The notes beneath the pieces are model-generated. The model saw nothing but the letters and a program-made list of their open reading frames with translations. It did not search any database and was not told the DNA's origin. The position numbers and the translations under genes were made by a program. Below are positions 8,968 through 16,734 of a stretch of DNA of 64,000 nt, piece by piece. Position 1 is the first letter of the stretch. Every line of letters begins with the position of its first letter. The stretch is from Polynucleobacter sp. Latsch14-2 (GTDB lineage: Bacteria; Pseudomonadota; Gammaproteobacteria; Burkholderiales; Burkholderiaceae). The DNA lies in contig NZ_JACVPL010000008.1 of assembly GCF_018881925.1 (NCBI RefSeq), positions 1 to 64,000 of the forward strand, written 5' to 3'.

Positions 8968-11172
8968 TTAGATAGCTAGAAGGTCAGTCTTCACTTCCGC
9001 CAGCGTGTCAGACCAGCTGCCAAACGTCTTTTGGCGATAGAGTTTCATGGATTCATACCAAGGACTATCTTCCCTGCCAAGCAACCAGCGCCAGTCAGGA
9101 AGCTGTGGCAATAAAAGCCAAGTTGGTTTGCCTAGGGCCCCCGCTAAGTGAGCAACGCTCGTATCAACCGAAATAACGAGATCCATCAAAGAACATATAG
9201 CTGCGGTATCGTCAAAATCTTTTATCTCAGAGCCGAAATATTGAATTTCTGGGTGCGCTAGTAAGGTGGGCAGTTCCGTCTCTTTGATTTCATTTTGTAG
9301 GCACACAAAGCCATACTCAGGGCCTAGAACAGAGATAAAGTTCTCTAATGCAATACTTCTATTTTGGTCATTGTGATGCCCAGCATTACCACTCCATACT
9401 AGTCCAATGAGTGGTTTATTTTTCTTGCCGATTTTTTTCTTCCAGTGAGTTATCTTTTGCTTGTCAGCCCTCAGATAGCCCTGTGGGAAAGGAATATTCA
9501 ATAGATCGGTGCTTAAGGCATGTGGGAGGCTTAGCAATGGGTAATGAAAATCGCAGTTTGGTACAGCATCTCCCCTTTTAATTATTTTGCTGATGCCCTC
9601 TATATTGCTAAATAGCTCAAGTAATGAGGCTGGCGCCTCAACAATGACTTTTGCACCTAATTGCGCAACTAGCGGAATATATCTCGAAAACTGGATGGCA
9701 TCCCCAAACCCTTGTTCCCCATACAAAAAGATCATTTTATTTTTAAGAGATTCCTTTCCATCCCATCGAGGTATTGAAAAATCTCGATTCTCCAAGTTAC
9801 AGTAACCACCCTCATCCCAGCGACACTCAAATTCTTTCCAGCCCCTTTTAAAGTCCCCACTTAAGAGTAGGCATAGACTTAGATTAAGTCTTGCGCCAAA
9901 TAGCTTAGGATCCAAATTAACTGCCATATCAAAGCTCGAGACTGCATCCTTGAGGTGTAGCAAGCTCTGTTGAGCTAATCCTCGATTATTGAATGCGCCA
10001 GAATAATTCGGTTTAATTTCTATAGCTCGATCGAAGCTATGAATAGCACTTGCAAACTGTTTCAGGGCAACTTGAGCGATGCCCCTATTAAAGTAAGCTT
10101 CCGCAGATTTAGGATTGAAGGAAATGCACTGATCAAAACTATTGATGGCATCATCAAAGCGACTAAGGCCTAGAAGCGCATTGCCTCTGTTATAAAAGGC
10201 TGCCGGATGATCTGGTTTGATTGAAATCGCCTTATTAAAGCAGTCGATTGCCATCTGGTGCTTATTTTCTCCTAGCAAAAGATTGCCTTTTGCAAATTGA
10301 TCTTCCGTTGGATCTTGAGGGGGGCTAGTTACTTTATTTGCTCTCTCCCTAAACCACTTGGTGATGACGTATTTTTGGCCTTCTTCAATAGGGAGTCCAG
10401 CATGCAATGTATCTGGGTTTACGGCCCCATCTTCATAGAGGCTATTCCAAGCAACTGCCATTCCTCGTTTTGGAATAATCGTTTTATTGATTGCATAAAA
10501 ATGAGTTCCCCCGCCTTCGGGTACATCATTTAAATAAATCATAAAAGTCCAAGTACGATTGCCATATTCCAGGCCATTCATTTCAAATTCTTTGGTATTT
10601 GGCTTGAAATAATCAGTATGTTTTTTAAACTCTTGACCGACTTCATATTTTTGGAGTTGAGTCACTTCTGAAAATTCTTCCCCAATTCCCAAGGCATTAA
10701 AAATTTTATTATCGATGGCCTCTATAAAAGGGTTTTCCAATAAACCTAGATCGCATGTCTGACTGGTGCGGTAGGATTTTTCAATATCATCTAATGTGAG
10801 TGTTGATGGTCTGAGCTGTTTTTCTCCTGTCGTTATGATTTCTGTGCATTCAGAATCAGACAGAAAATCCTCGATTAAATATAGCTGAAGTTTATTGGTT
10901 TGCACTTTTAATGCATTGAGTCCATTATCAGATTGAACTAACTTAGGGTTAGCAATTTGGCGATAATCAACTAAGTCAATTACTTTTAATGCATCTTTTG
11001 GTTCAAGCAAAAGCTGGTTTTCAAAGATCGCTATTTGCTGATCAATAGAGTCTTCAGAAAATTGATTTTCAATTAAAGTTGACCGCAGAACAGAAGGATC
11101 ACATTTTCGCTCCAGATTGCCTTGGAGCCAGCTTACCCAATCGGAAAAATCGTTTAATTTTTTTTTAACCAT
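8968..11172 (-). CDS. Prolyl-4-hydroxylase / TPR / GT9-like glycosyltransferase fusion
   Basis: A 734-residue three-part protein. Residues about 95-277 are a 2-oxoglutarate/Fe(II) prolyl-4-hydroxylase domain: KKHTDYF gives the H185-x-D187 iron ligands, H257 in TLHAGLP is the third ligand, and K267 is the likely 2-oxoglutarate-binding basic residue. Residues about 292-427 are four TPR repeats (for example AAFYNRGNALLGLSRFDDAI). Residues about 480-734 resemble GT9/heptosyltransferase-like domains found after TPRs: FLYGEQGFGDAIQFSRYIP, LIGLVWSGNAGH and ISVDTSVAHLAGALGKPTW. It converges with the GT60-type gene across a shared terminator. Hydroxylation of a protein proline followed by glycosylation is an attractive but unproven reading. 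Confidence 0.8.
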   Translation of the reverse strand: MVKKKLNDFSDWVSWLQGNLERKCDPSVLRSTLIENQFSEDSIDQQIAIFENQLLLEPKDALKVIDLVDYRQIANPKLVQSDNGLNALKVQTNKLQLYLIEDFLSDSECTEIITTGEKQLRPSTLTLDDIEKSYRTSQTCDLGLLENPFIEAIDNKIFNALGIGEEFSEVTQLQKYEVGQEFKKHTDYFKPNTKEFEMNGLEYGNRTWTFMIYLNDVPEGGGTHFYAINKTIIPKRGMAVAWNSLYEDGAVNPDTLHAGLPIEEGQKYVITKWFRERANKVTSPPQDPTEDQFAKGNLLLGENKHQMAIDCFNKAISIKPDHPAAFYNRGNALLGLSRFDDAINSFDQCISFNPKSAEAYFNRGIAQVALKQFASAIHSFDRAIEIKPNYSGAFNNRGLAQQSLLHLKDAVSSFDMAVNLDPKLFGARLNLSLCLLLSGDFKRGWKEFECRWDEGGYCNLENRDFSIPRWDGKESLKNKMIFLYGEQGFGDAIQFSRYIPLVAQLGAKVIVEAPASLLELFSNIEGISKIIKRGDAVPNCDFHYPLLSLPHALSTDLLNIPFPQGYLRADKQKITHWKKKIGKKNKPLIGLVWSGNAGHHNDQNRSIALENFISVLGPEYGFVCLQNEIKETELPTLLAHPEIQYFGSEIKDFDDTAAICSLMDLVISVDTSVAHLAGALGKPTWLLLPQLPDWRWLLGREDSPWYESMKLYRQKTFGSWSDTLAEVKTDLLAI

Positions 11173-11278
11173 ATTCTAGCTAGGATTCCAATTTCAATCA
11201 GATTGAGTTTAATCGTAATTCACCCTAAAAATTAGTTATTACACCTAGTTTTTCATTATCAGTATCGATAAATAGCTT

Positions 11279-11291
11279 AAGCTAATATATC
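11279..11291 (+). promoter_or_regulatory. Second AAGCTAATATATC motif, possible promoter element
   Basis: Exact copy of the 13-base string at 7354-7366, here 74 bases before the start of the next tailed gene. TAATAT at 11283-11288 could be the -10 hexamer. The surrounding 11173-11365 gap is very AT-rich and holds the divergent promoters of the P4H fusion and this gene. Confidence 0.35.
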
Positions 11292-11365
11292 GTAGTAGGG
11301 TAGCCAATAATATTGCTATTATTAGAACAATACATATATATAAACGTACTTAGGTGTGACATCTA

Positions 11366-12496
11366 ATGGTCTTAAAAAGTAAAGCAGCCTCCAAATCGCC
11401 GTCCACCAAAAAGGTATCAACCCCCCAGTCGACCCCGCGATCAAGTGCTAAATCCGCAACCATTGCTAAGGTTGCCAAATCTATGGTGAAGGCACCACCC
11501 GTTAAAAAACCACCATTTACTTCTAAAGTTGAATTAAAGCGTGCACCAGTGCCAGAAGCTGCTACAAAAGAAATCCCTAAGACTGAGGCTAAGCTTGAGC
11601 AAAACCTGGCTAAAAAACCTGCTGGTTCTTTGCAATCTCCCTTGCGCTTATTTCAGATCTATTACGAGCCTTGGCAGCGTGAGTTACTCGATCCCAATTT
11701 TGCAGCACTAGACAATAGCAAAAGCGATTCAGAGTTATTGGAGTTTGCGGTATTTGAAAAGCTCGCTAAAAGTGAGTATGTGAAGGGTGCTCAACTCTGG
11801 GGCGCTCTGTCTTGGCGCTTTAGCGAGAAGACGGGCATGAGTGGGGCTGATTGGGTTAAAGCCATTGAAGCCAATCCCGGATACGATATTTACTACTGCG
11901 ATCCATTCCCGCATAACGAGGCACTTTTTCATAACCTATGGATGCAGGGTGATACTACCCATCCTCAATTTATGGCCTTATGCCAGGCAGTCTTTCAGGT
12001 GGCGGGCTTGCCTGTTGAAGAGCTCACCAATATTTATCCATCGAATCAGTTTTCAGCTGCCAATTATTTTGTAGGCTCCCCTAAATTTTGGGCAGCCTAT
12101 TTGCCTTGGGTTGCCAATATTTTGAGCTTGGCTAATAAAAAGTTGCCGCCTAAGGTGCGTGATCTAATGCACTCCAAGCAGGCTGATGAGCGCGATTTAC
12201 ACAATGGGGCTACTTATGTCCCATTTATTGTGGAGCGTTTGTTCCCAGTCTTTTTAAAGACTGCCGGTAAAAATCTCAAGCCATTTAAGATCGCTTTGCC
12301 TGAGCGCGAGCGCGAGTTAAATGTGCATTTAAAGTTATTGCGTGAGATGAAGGATGTTGCGCATAAAACCAATTCAGCATGGCTGGCTGCTTGTTGGGTC
12401 AACTACCGTAACTTGTATATGACGCAAGCAAACTCAAAAGAGTGGTGCGAGAAACACTTACGCAATATCAATCCTGCTGATATTAAATTCTTTTAA
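11366..12496 (+). CDS. Unrecognised protein with basic Lys/Pro/Ser tail
   Basis: A 376-residue protein. Residues 1 to about 88 are low-complexity Lys, Ala, Ser, Pro and Thr, with a net strong positive charge. From about 92 a folded domain starts (LRLFQIYYEPWQRELLDPNF) that runs to the end, with ALSWRFSEKTGMSG, DIYYCDPFPHNEALFHN and HNGATYVPFIVERLFP. Its aromatic-rich, helical character resembles uncharacterised proteins of polysaccharide clusters, but I cannot name a family. The basic tail parallels that of the GT60-type protein upstream. It is followed 12 bases later by the GT41-like gene and is probably co-transcribed with it. Confidence 0.65.
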   Translation: MVLKSKAASKSPSTKKVSTPQSTPRSSAKSATIAKVAKSMVKAPPVKKPPFTSKVELKRAPVPEAATKEIPKTEAKLEQNLAKKPAGSLQSPLRLFQIYYEPWQRELLDPNFAALDNSKSDSELLEFAVFEKLAKSEYVKGAQLWGALSWRFSEKTGMSGADWVKAIEANPGYDIYYCDPFPHNEALFHNLWMQGDTTHPQFMALCQAVFQVAGLPVEELTNIYPSNQFSAANYFVGSPKFWAAYLPWVANILSLANKKLPPKVRDLMHSKQADERDLHNGATYVPFIVERLFPVFLKTAGKNLKPFKIALPERERELNVHLKLLREMKDVAHKTNSAWLAACWVNYRNLYMTQANSKEWCEKHLRNINPADIKFF

Positions 12497-12507
12497 GTAA
12501 TGCATTC

Positions 12508-13956
12508 ATGAGTCAAGAGACTACATATACGGCTCAAGAAGTATTGGCGCAAGCCCAAGCAGCCCGAGATGCTGCTCAGTGGGAAAAAGCCATTGCCCTA
12601 TATCAACGAATTGAGCAGTTAGCCCCAGAGTCTGCCGAGTTAAAACATAATCTTGGGCTTTGCTATTTTGGCTGGGGCAAGCCAGAGCAGGCTTTGCACC
12701 GCTGCGCCCATGCCCTGAGCTTAAAGCCTGATTTATGGCAAAGTGAGATTCTAGTGGCTAAGTCTCACTATGCCTTAGGGCAAATGGAAGCAGCGCAGCG
12801 CACCTACCAAACTGCATTGAGTTCGCCCGATGGCTCTGCACAAGCCCGCTTGGGCATTGCAGATCTGGCCATGAATCAGTTTGGCGATCCGCTGGGCGCA
12901 ATGCAAATTGTCGAGCCGCTGTTAAGTCAGCCCCGGTTTGCGATGGATGCGCAATTAACTACTTTAATGGCAAGCCTTTACGATCGAGATGACTGGAGTC
13001 AAAAAGGGAGCGCCCAGCATTTATCGCAGCGCGTGAAAGATTTTTCTGCCGAGCATTTGCGCCTTCCGAATTTGCAACTCGATCCCTTGCCAGATCATCG
13101 ACAAAAATACCGTAGCAAACGCTTTCGTCCTAGGGTAGGATTAATTTCGCCGCTCTTTTGCGTCTCTCCAGTGTACTTTTTAACGATTGCCGGCTGGCGT
13201 CATGTTGCTAAAGGCTGCGATATTGTGATCTTCAATCGTGGTCATAAATCCGATTGGGCAACGCAGGCCTTTAAAGAACTCAGTAGTGAATGGATCAATG
13301 CCCAGCATTTGAATGGGGCTCAATTGGCTAAGCAAATTCATGCTGCTGATATTGATGTGCTGTATGACTTAGGCGGCTGGATGGATGCCATTGGTTTGCA
13401 GGCCTTATCGACTAAACCAGCGCGCAAACAATTTAAATGGGTAGGTGGGCAGAGCGTAACTACCGGCTTAGATACTTTTGATGGTTGGATTGGGGATGCT
13501 ACCCAGTCGCCATTGCGTTATCAAGGGCTTTATAGCGAACCTCTAATTAATATCCGTGGTCGCTATTGCACTTACACGCCGCCTGACTATCTGCCAAGCC
13601 CAGCAGCAACCAAGTCGAAGACGCCTTGCGTATTTGCTAATCCTGCCAAAGTCTCGCGCGCCTTTCTAAAAGAGATTAAACAGATTCAGGGCACTAAGGT
13701 GTTTATTCATAATCAGTATCGCTACCCACAAGTACAAGAACGTATTCGTGCAGTCTTGGGTAAAGATGCAGAGTTTGTCATTCCCGCATCTCATCAAGAA
13801 GCGCTGCAGGCGGTCAATAGTCACGCCACCATGATCGATACCTTCCCATATAGTAGCGGCCTTACCGCACGTGAAGCTATAGCAATGGGCACTAAAGTTA
13901 GGGTGTTACATGTGGGTGAACTGTTTTGTGAGCGCCATACCGCAAAATTGGTTTAG
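12508..13956 (+). CDS. TPR / GT41 O-GlcNAc-transferase-like protein
   Basis: A 482-residue protein. Residues about 5-170 hold TPR-like repeats (AELKHNLGLCYFGWGKPEQA). From about 205 the sequence follows the SPINDLY/OGT (GT41) plan: RPRVGLISPLFC, then ADIDVLYDLGGWMDAIGL, then KWVGGQSVTTGLDTFDGWIGD, FANPAKVSRAFL and DTFPYSSGLTAREAIAMG. GT41 enzymes transfer GlcNAc or related sugars to Ser/Thr of proteins. The protein stops at ELFCERHTAKLV, roughly where other members continue for several tens of residues, so it may be truncated. The bases after the stop show no continuation in other frames. The gene lies 12 bases after the tailed gene, suggesting an operon. Confidence 0.75.
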   Translation: MSQETTYTAQEVLAQAQAARDAAQWEKAIALYQRIEQLAPESAELKHNLGLCYFGWGKPEQALHRCAHALSLKPDLWQSEILVAKSHYALGQMEAAQRTYQTALSSPDGSAQARLGIADLAMNQFGDPLGAMQIVEPLLSQPRFAMDAQLTTLMASLYDRDDWSQKGSAQHLSQRVKDFSAEHLRLPNLQLDPLPDHRQKYRSKRFRPRVGLISPLFCVSPVYFLTIAGWRHVAKGCDIVIFNRGHKSDWATQAFKELSSEWINAQHLNGAQLAKQIHAADIDVLYDLGGWMDAIGLQALSTKPARKQFKWVGGQSVTTGLDTFDGWIGDATQSPLRYQGLYSEPLINIRGRYCTYTPPDYLPSPAATKSKTPCVFANPAKVSRAFLKEIKQIQGTKVFIHNQYRYPQVQERIRAVLGKDAEFVIPASHQEALQAVNSHATMIDTFPYSSGLTAREAIAMGTKVRVLHVGELFCERHTAKLV

Positions 13957-14069
13957 ATTGGACCGGTATTCGGGGTGGGAAATAAAGCAGGTCATTTTCT
14001 CGGATTTGCTGGAACTCTGAGTGGGATAGCCTCTTTAGGGCGGCGCGGTACTCTCTGTATCGGCAAATA

Positions 14070-14173
14070 AACCGGCAAAAATAGGTAAAATCAGATTTCT
14101 TGATGTTACCTTAAGCTATTGTTTATATTGAGAAATAAATCACCAACTCAACGCTAATTTAACCGGCAAAAAT
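14070..14173. repeat. 13-bp direct repeat pair AACCGGCAAAAAT
   Basis: Two exact copies of AACCGGCAAAAAT lie at 14070-14082 and 14161-14173, 91 bases apart, between the GT41-like gene and the toxin-antitoxin promoter. A third partial match, CGGCAAATAA, immediately precedes the first copy. The role is unknown; it could be a regulator site or a recombination trace. Confidence 0.5.
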
Positions 14174-14212
14174 GCCTAGTATTTCGTCATGCAAGGGATA
14201 TTAAAGGTGTCT

Positions 14213-14240
14213 TGAAAAGTGCTTTTAAAAGTGCTAATAT
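14213..14240 (+). promoter_or_regulatory. Promoter of the RelBE/StbDE-like module
   Basis: TTGAAA at 14213-14218 and TAATAT at 14235-14240 are 16 bases apart, and TG-C precedes the -10 (an extended -10). The 9-base repeat AAAAGTGCT occurs at 14215-14223 and 14227-14235 inside the spacer region. This promoter sits downstream of any possible earlier start codon and so supports the ATG at 14284. Confidence 0.65.
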
Positions 14241-14262
14241 AGGTTACAACTTTATCCTATAT
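14237..14262. promoter_or_regulatory. Inverted repeat operator of the RelBE-like module
   Basis: ATATAGG (14237-14243) is mirrored by CCTATAT (14256-14262) with 12 bases between, overlapping the -10 hexamer and predicted transcription start. This is the expected place for autoregulation by an antitoxin/toxin complex. Confidence 0.55.
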
Positions 14263-14283
14263 CCACCAAAATGGAAAGACTTT

Positions 14284-14532
14284 ATGGCACATCTCATTTT
14301 GACCAGCACCTCTGCTAGCGTTACCGAATTAAAGAAAGATCCCATGAACACCGTGGCCGCTGGGGAGGGTTTTCCGATTGCGATTCTCAACCGAAATGAG
14401 CCGGTTTTTTACTGCGTTCCACGCAAAGCTTATGAATTACTTATGGACAGAATAGAGGATTTAGAACTCAATGCGATAGCTGATGCTAGAAAAGGACAAA
14501 AGAAGATTCGAGTATCCATCGATGAGCTATAA
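14284..14532 (+). CDS. Antitoxin, StbD/RelB (Phd-YefM-like)
   Basis: An 82-residue antitoxin starting at the ATG inside the cassette promoter's transcript. The N-terminal part (STSASVTELKKDPMNTVAAG, then FPIAILNRNEPVFYCVP) is the DNA-binding Phd/YefM/StbD-type fold. The C-terminal part (about 50-82) is charged and should wrap the toxin. It overlaps the toxin gene by 11 bases, so the two are translationally coupled. In this family the antitoxin alone or with toxin represses its own promoter, and an inverted repeat is present just upstream. Confidence 0.85.
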   Translation: MAHLILTSTSASVTELKKDPMNTVAAGEGFPIAILNRNEPVFYCVPRKAYELLMDRIEDLELNAIADARKGQKKIRVSIDEL

Positions 14533-14809
14533 GCTTGAATTTTATGAGGATGCCTATAAAGAGTGGAACAAGTTGGACGCTACTGTTAGAGAGCAATTCA
14601 GGATTAAATTAATTGAGCGCTTGGAAAATCCTTGTGTCCCAAGTGCCAAATTAAGAAGAAGTGACAATCGTTACAAAATTAAACTCAGACAAGTGGGTTA
14701 CCGCCTGGTGTATGAGGTTATCAATAAGACGGTCACGGTGACAGTCATTGCAATTGGAAAGCGGGATCGTGATGAGGTCTATAAAGCTGCAGCTAAAAGA
14801 ACGTTGTAA
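14522..14809 (+). CDS. RelE/ParE-family toxin
   Basis: A 95-residue toxin of the RelE superfamily, whose RelE members cut mRNA at the ribosome. Matching family features are YKLEFYEDAYKEWNKLD at the start, then VPSAKLRRSDNRYKIKLRQ, then GYRLVYEVINKTVTVTVIAI and the terminal GKRDRDEVYKAA. The start ATG at 14522 overlaps the antitoxin stop and gives the canonical N-terminus; an upstream in-frame ATG at 14483 would add 13 residues unlike the family. A StbE/RelE-type mRNA interferase is the best reading, ParE-type less likely. Confidence 0.88.
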   Translation: MSYKLEFYEDAYKEWNKLDATVREQFRIKLIERLENPCVPSAKLRRSDNRYKIKLRQVGYRLVYEVINKTVTVTVIAIGKRDRDEVYKAAAKRTL

Positions 14810-14857
14810 TGAGATATCGATGAATGAAGTGTATTTACTCATTTAATGGGACAGACT

Positions 14858-15496
14858 ATGCAAATCCAATATCTCACCAGCAAAGAACTCGCAGTCTATG
14901 AGAATGGCCCCCTACTTGCTGGTGGAGTATTAGTCGCGATGCCCTTTACCAACGCCGACCATGCCCAGCGTGCTGCCAAGCTAATGGCAAGTCGTGCTAG
15001 TGCTCCTGGCATGATCTTATGTATTCATGATCAGGCAGAGGAGGGTTTTATTGCCTTGATCAATCGCGCTTTTGTGAAAACCCAAAGCGCTTACTTTGCC
15101 TATGTTGCTCAAGATGCCTTGGCGGGTAGAGATTGGCTCAAAGAAGCCTTAACAGCAATGGGTGATCGTAAAAACTTCTTAGGCTTTAATGATGGCAAGT
15201 GGGCGGGTGCTCTAGCGGGCTTTGGTTTGGCCCGCAGAAGCTGGGCTACCCAAAACTACGGGGGTGATTTTTTCTACCCGGCTTATAAAAGACACTACGC
15301 CGATGCTGAGCTTACCCTCTTAGCAATGCAGGCAGACGCTTACGCATACGAGCCCAATAGTCTTCTAGTCGAGGTTGACTGGGATAAGGACGCATCTGCC
15401 GTAGATGCTGATGATCGAAGTCTATTTTTAGAGCGTAAGAAAAAGGGCTTTGATGGCAGGGTTAGTAACCCAACCTTACTTAATCACATTAAATAA
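14858..15496 (+). CDS. Hypothetical protein, weakly glycosyltransferase-like
   Basis: A 212-residue protein; the ATG at 14858 (MQIQYLTSKEL) is preferred, but an in-frame ATG at 14846 is possible. Features are AYVAQDALAGRDWLKEAL, FLGFNDGKWAGALAGFGLARRSW, and YADAELTLLAMQADAY. They recall the acceptor half of family 2-like glycosyltransferases, where a D/E-rich segment precedes a conserved Gly-Phe loop, but no DXD-type donor motif is evident. The assignment is weak. It stands alone between two toxin modules. Confidence 0.55.
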   Translation: MQIQYLTSKELAVYENGPLLAGGVLVAMPFTNADHAQRAAKLMASRASAPGMILCIHDQAEEGFIALINRAFVKTQSAYFAYVAQDALAGRDWLKEALTAMGDRKNFLGFNDGKWAGALAGFGLARRSWATQNYGGDFFYPAYKRHYADAELTLLAMQADAYAYEPNSLLVEVDWDKDASAVDADDRSLFLERKKKGFDGRVSNPTLLNHIK

Positions 15497-15529
15497 GTCA
15501 TTAACTAAGCTTTAGCAGCACATCTCGCC

Positions 15530-16039
15530 TTGCAATATTCCACCATCGAGCAGCAAATCTTATTTGCCATCGCCTATCAAGTCCCTGCAATTCTGCTGGG
15601 GATGATTCTCAATCGAGCGATTACCTCAGCCCATATTCGGGCATTCTTATTCTTGCCGGGAACGATCGTTCACGAGGGCTTACATTGGGTGGCTGCTTTT
15701 TTACTCAACGGTCAGCCCGCCTCATTCTCGATTTGGCCCAGGCGTCTTGAAAATGGGAATTGGCTTTTAGGAACGGTGGGAATTAAAAATCTGACTTGGT
15801 ATAACGGAATCTTTATTGGCTTAGCTCCTTTAGTCAGCTTTGCCTTTTTGCTTCTTCTTGCGCCCCAGTATTCAAACTGGAATTTTTCCCAAATGGATCT
15901 TTGGTATTGGGGCTGTACTTCACCGATTCTGCTCTTTTGCTTACCCAGCTGGCAAGATCTCAAGGTAGTTGCAAAAAGTTTGCTGCCCGTGATTTTCTTG
16001 GTAATTGCTGCGGGGGCAATCTATTGGCTGTTACTGTAG
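15530..16039 (+). CDS. Membrane protein with HExxH motif
   Basis: A 169-residue protein with about four hydrophobic segments (roughly 9-27, 37-58, 88-110 and 142-168). The second carries H48-E-G-L-H52, an HExxH zinc-metallopeptidase signature inside the membrane. That arrangement recalls M50-like or DUF3267-like proteins, with the proteolytic role unproven. The start is a TTG, since no ATG lies in frame earlier than the conserved-looking N-terminus; the true start is uncertain. The 3' end overlaps the convergent J-domain gene by nine bases. Confidence 0.6.
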   Translation: MQYSTIEQQILFAIAYQVPAILLGMILNRAITSAHIRAFLFLPGTIVHEGLHWVAAFLLNGQPASFSIWPRRLENGNWLLGTVGIKNLTWYNGIFIGLAPLVSFAFLLLLAPQYSNWNFSQMDLWYWGCTSPILLFCLPSWQDLKVVAKSLLPVIFLVIAAGAIYWLLL

Positions 16040-16531
16040 ATCCGTTTTTCTTGATTGCTCGAGACGGGACTCAGCTTGAATATCTTTGATTTCTTCAACG
16101 ATCGATTGAACCAAATTTGCTACTAGTTTTTCTGAGATCAACTCCAGCAGTAAGGAGCGATAGGTTTTAGCCAAATACATTTGCTTGGTTTCGAGCTTGC
16201 TTAAATTGCTTCCCAGTTCCGGGTGTAAGCGCAGCAAGATTTCCCAGGCATTAGCCTCTAGATTGGCAATAGAGTGGGGCTGCGTAGAGGGAAAATAGGG
16301 CTGTGTATTCTCAAGGCTCAAAAGGCTAGCATCGTAGGCTATTCGACTGACAGGGTCAGACAGAACTTGATAAGCTTCCTGAATAGCGCGCATACGATTT
16401 GCCGCTTCTTCTTTAGGTTCACTCGATTTGTCAGGATGGTAACGCTGGGCAAGGGCGCGATAAGCCGCGCGGATCACAATGTCTTCCGCTTGTGGGCTGA
16501 CGCCAAGGATGTCGTAATAACTAGCTTGCAT
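16031..16531 (-). CDS. J-domain (DnaJ-like) protein
   Basis: A 166-residue protein with an N-terminal J domain (about 4-66): YYDILGVSPQAED, the Hsp70-activating HPD at 32-34 (YHPDKSS), then IQEAYQVLSDPVSRIAYD. No Gly/Phe linker, zinc finger or CbpA-type C-terminal domain follows. The remaining 100 residues are helical and unrecognised, so it is a class III J protein that probably recruits DnaK to a particular client. It is transcribed alone on the minus strand. Confidence 0.85.
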   Translation of the reverse strand: MQASYYDILGVSPQAEDIVIRAAYRALAQRYHPDKSSEPKEEAANRMRAIQEAYQVLSDPVSRIAYDASLLSLENTQPYFPSTQPHSIANLEANAWEILLRLHPELGSNLSKLETKQMYLAKTYRSLLLELISEKLVANLVQSIVEEIKDIQAESRLEQSRKTDLQ

Positions 16532-16640
16532 GCGTTTGGTTTTATGGCTTCGATCGATGCTTTTTTATCATTATCTTTGTAAACGCCCATCAGCGCTCCG
16601 AGCGGACATTTGAAGGTCAATTTCTGCATGAAGCCTATAA

Positions 16641-16670
16641 TATTAATGGCTTATATTTAGTCTTTTAATA
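16641..16670. promoter_or_regulatory. HipB operator candidate O1
   Basis: Imperfect inverted repeat TATTAAT ... TCTTTTAATA spanning 30 bases, related in arms and spacing to the stronger site at 16682-16710. The two sites start 41 bases apart, close to four helical turns. Confidence 0.45.
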
Positions 16671-16681
16671 GGTTTTATAGG

Positions 16682-16710
16682 TATTAATAGATTAAATATA
16701 GTCTATTAAT
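16682..16710. promoter_or_regulatory. HipB operator candidate O2
   Basis: ATTAATAGA (16683-16691) is the exact reverse complement of TCTATTAAT (16702-16710) with a 10-base spacer. It lies just upstream of and partly over the -35 region of the promoter whose TATAAT is at 16735-16740, a good position for repression by HipB. Confidence 0.55.
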
Positions 16711-16734
16711 TTCTCTCAGGCAGTCTTTATTTGC

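Larger units (their letters stand above)
13957..14283. other. Intergenic region before the RelBE-like module
   Basis: This 327-base gap carries the direct repeat AACCGGCAAAAAT at 14070-14082 and 14161-14173, an AT-rich stretch between the copies, and the toxin-antitoxin promoter/operator at 14213-14262. No coding potential is convincing here. Confidence 0.5.

Noticed and set aside
14212..14283. Earlier TTG start for the RelB-like antitoxin
   Set aside because: It lies on the promoter itself (TTGAAA at 14213), so it would not be transcribed; ATG 14284 gives the family start.
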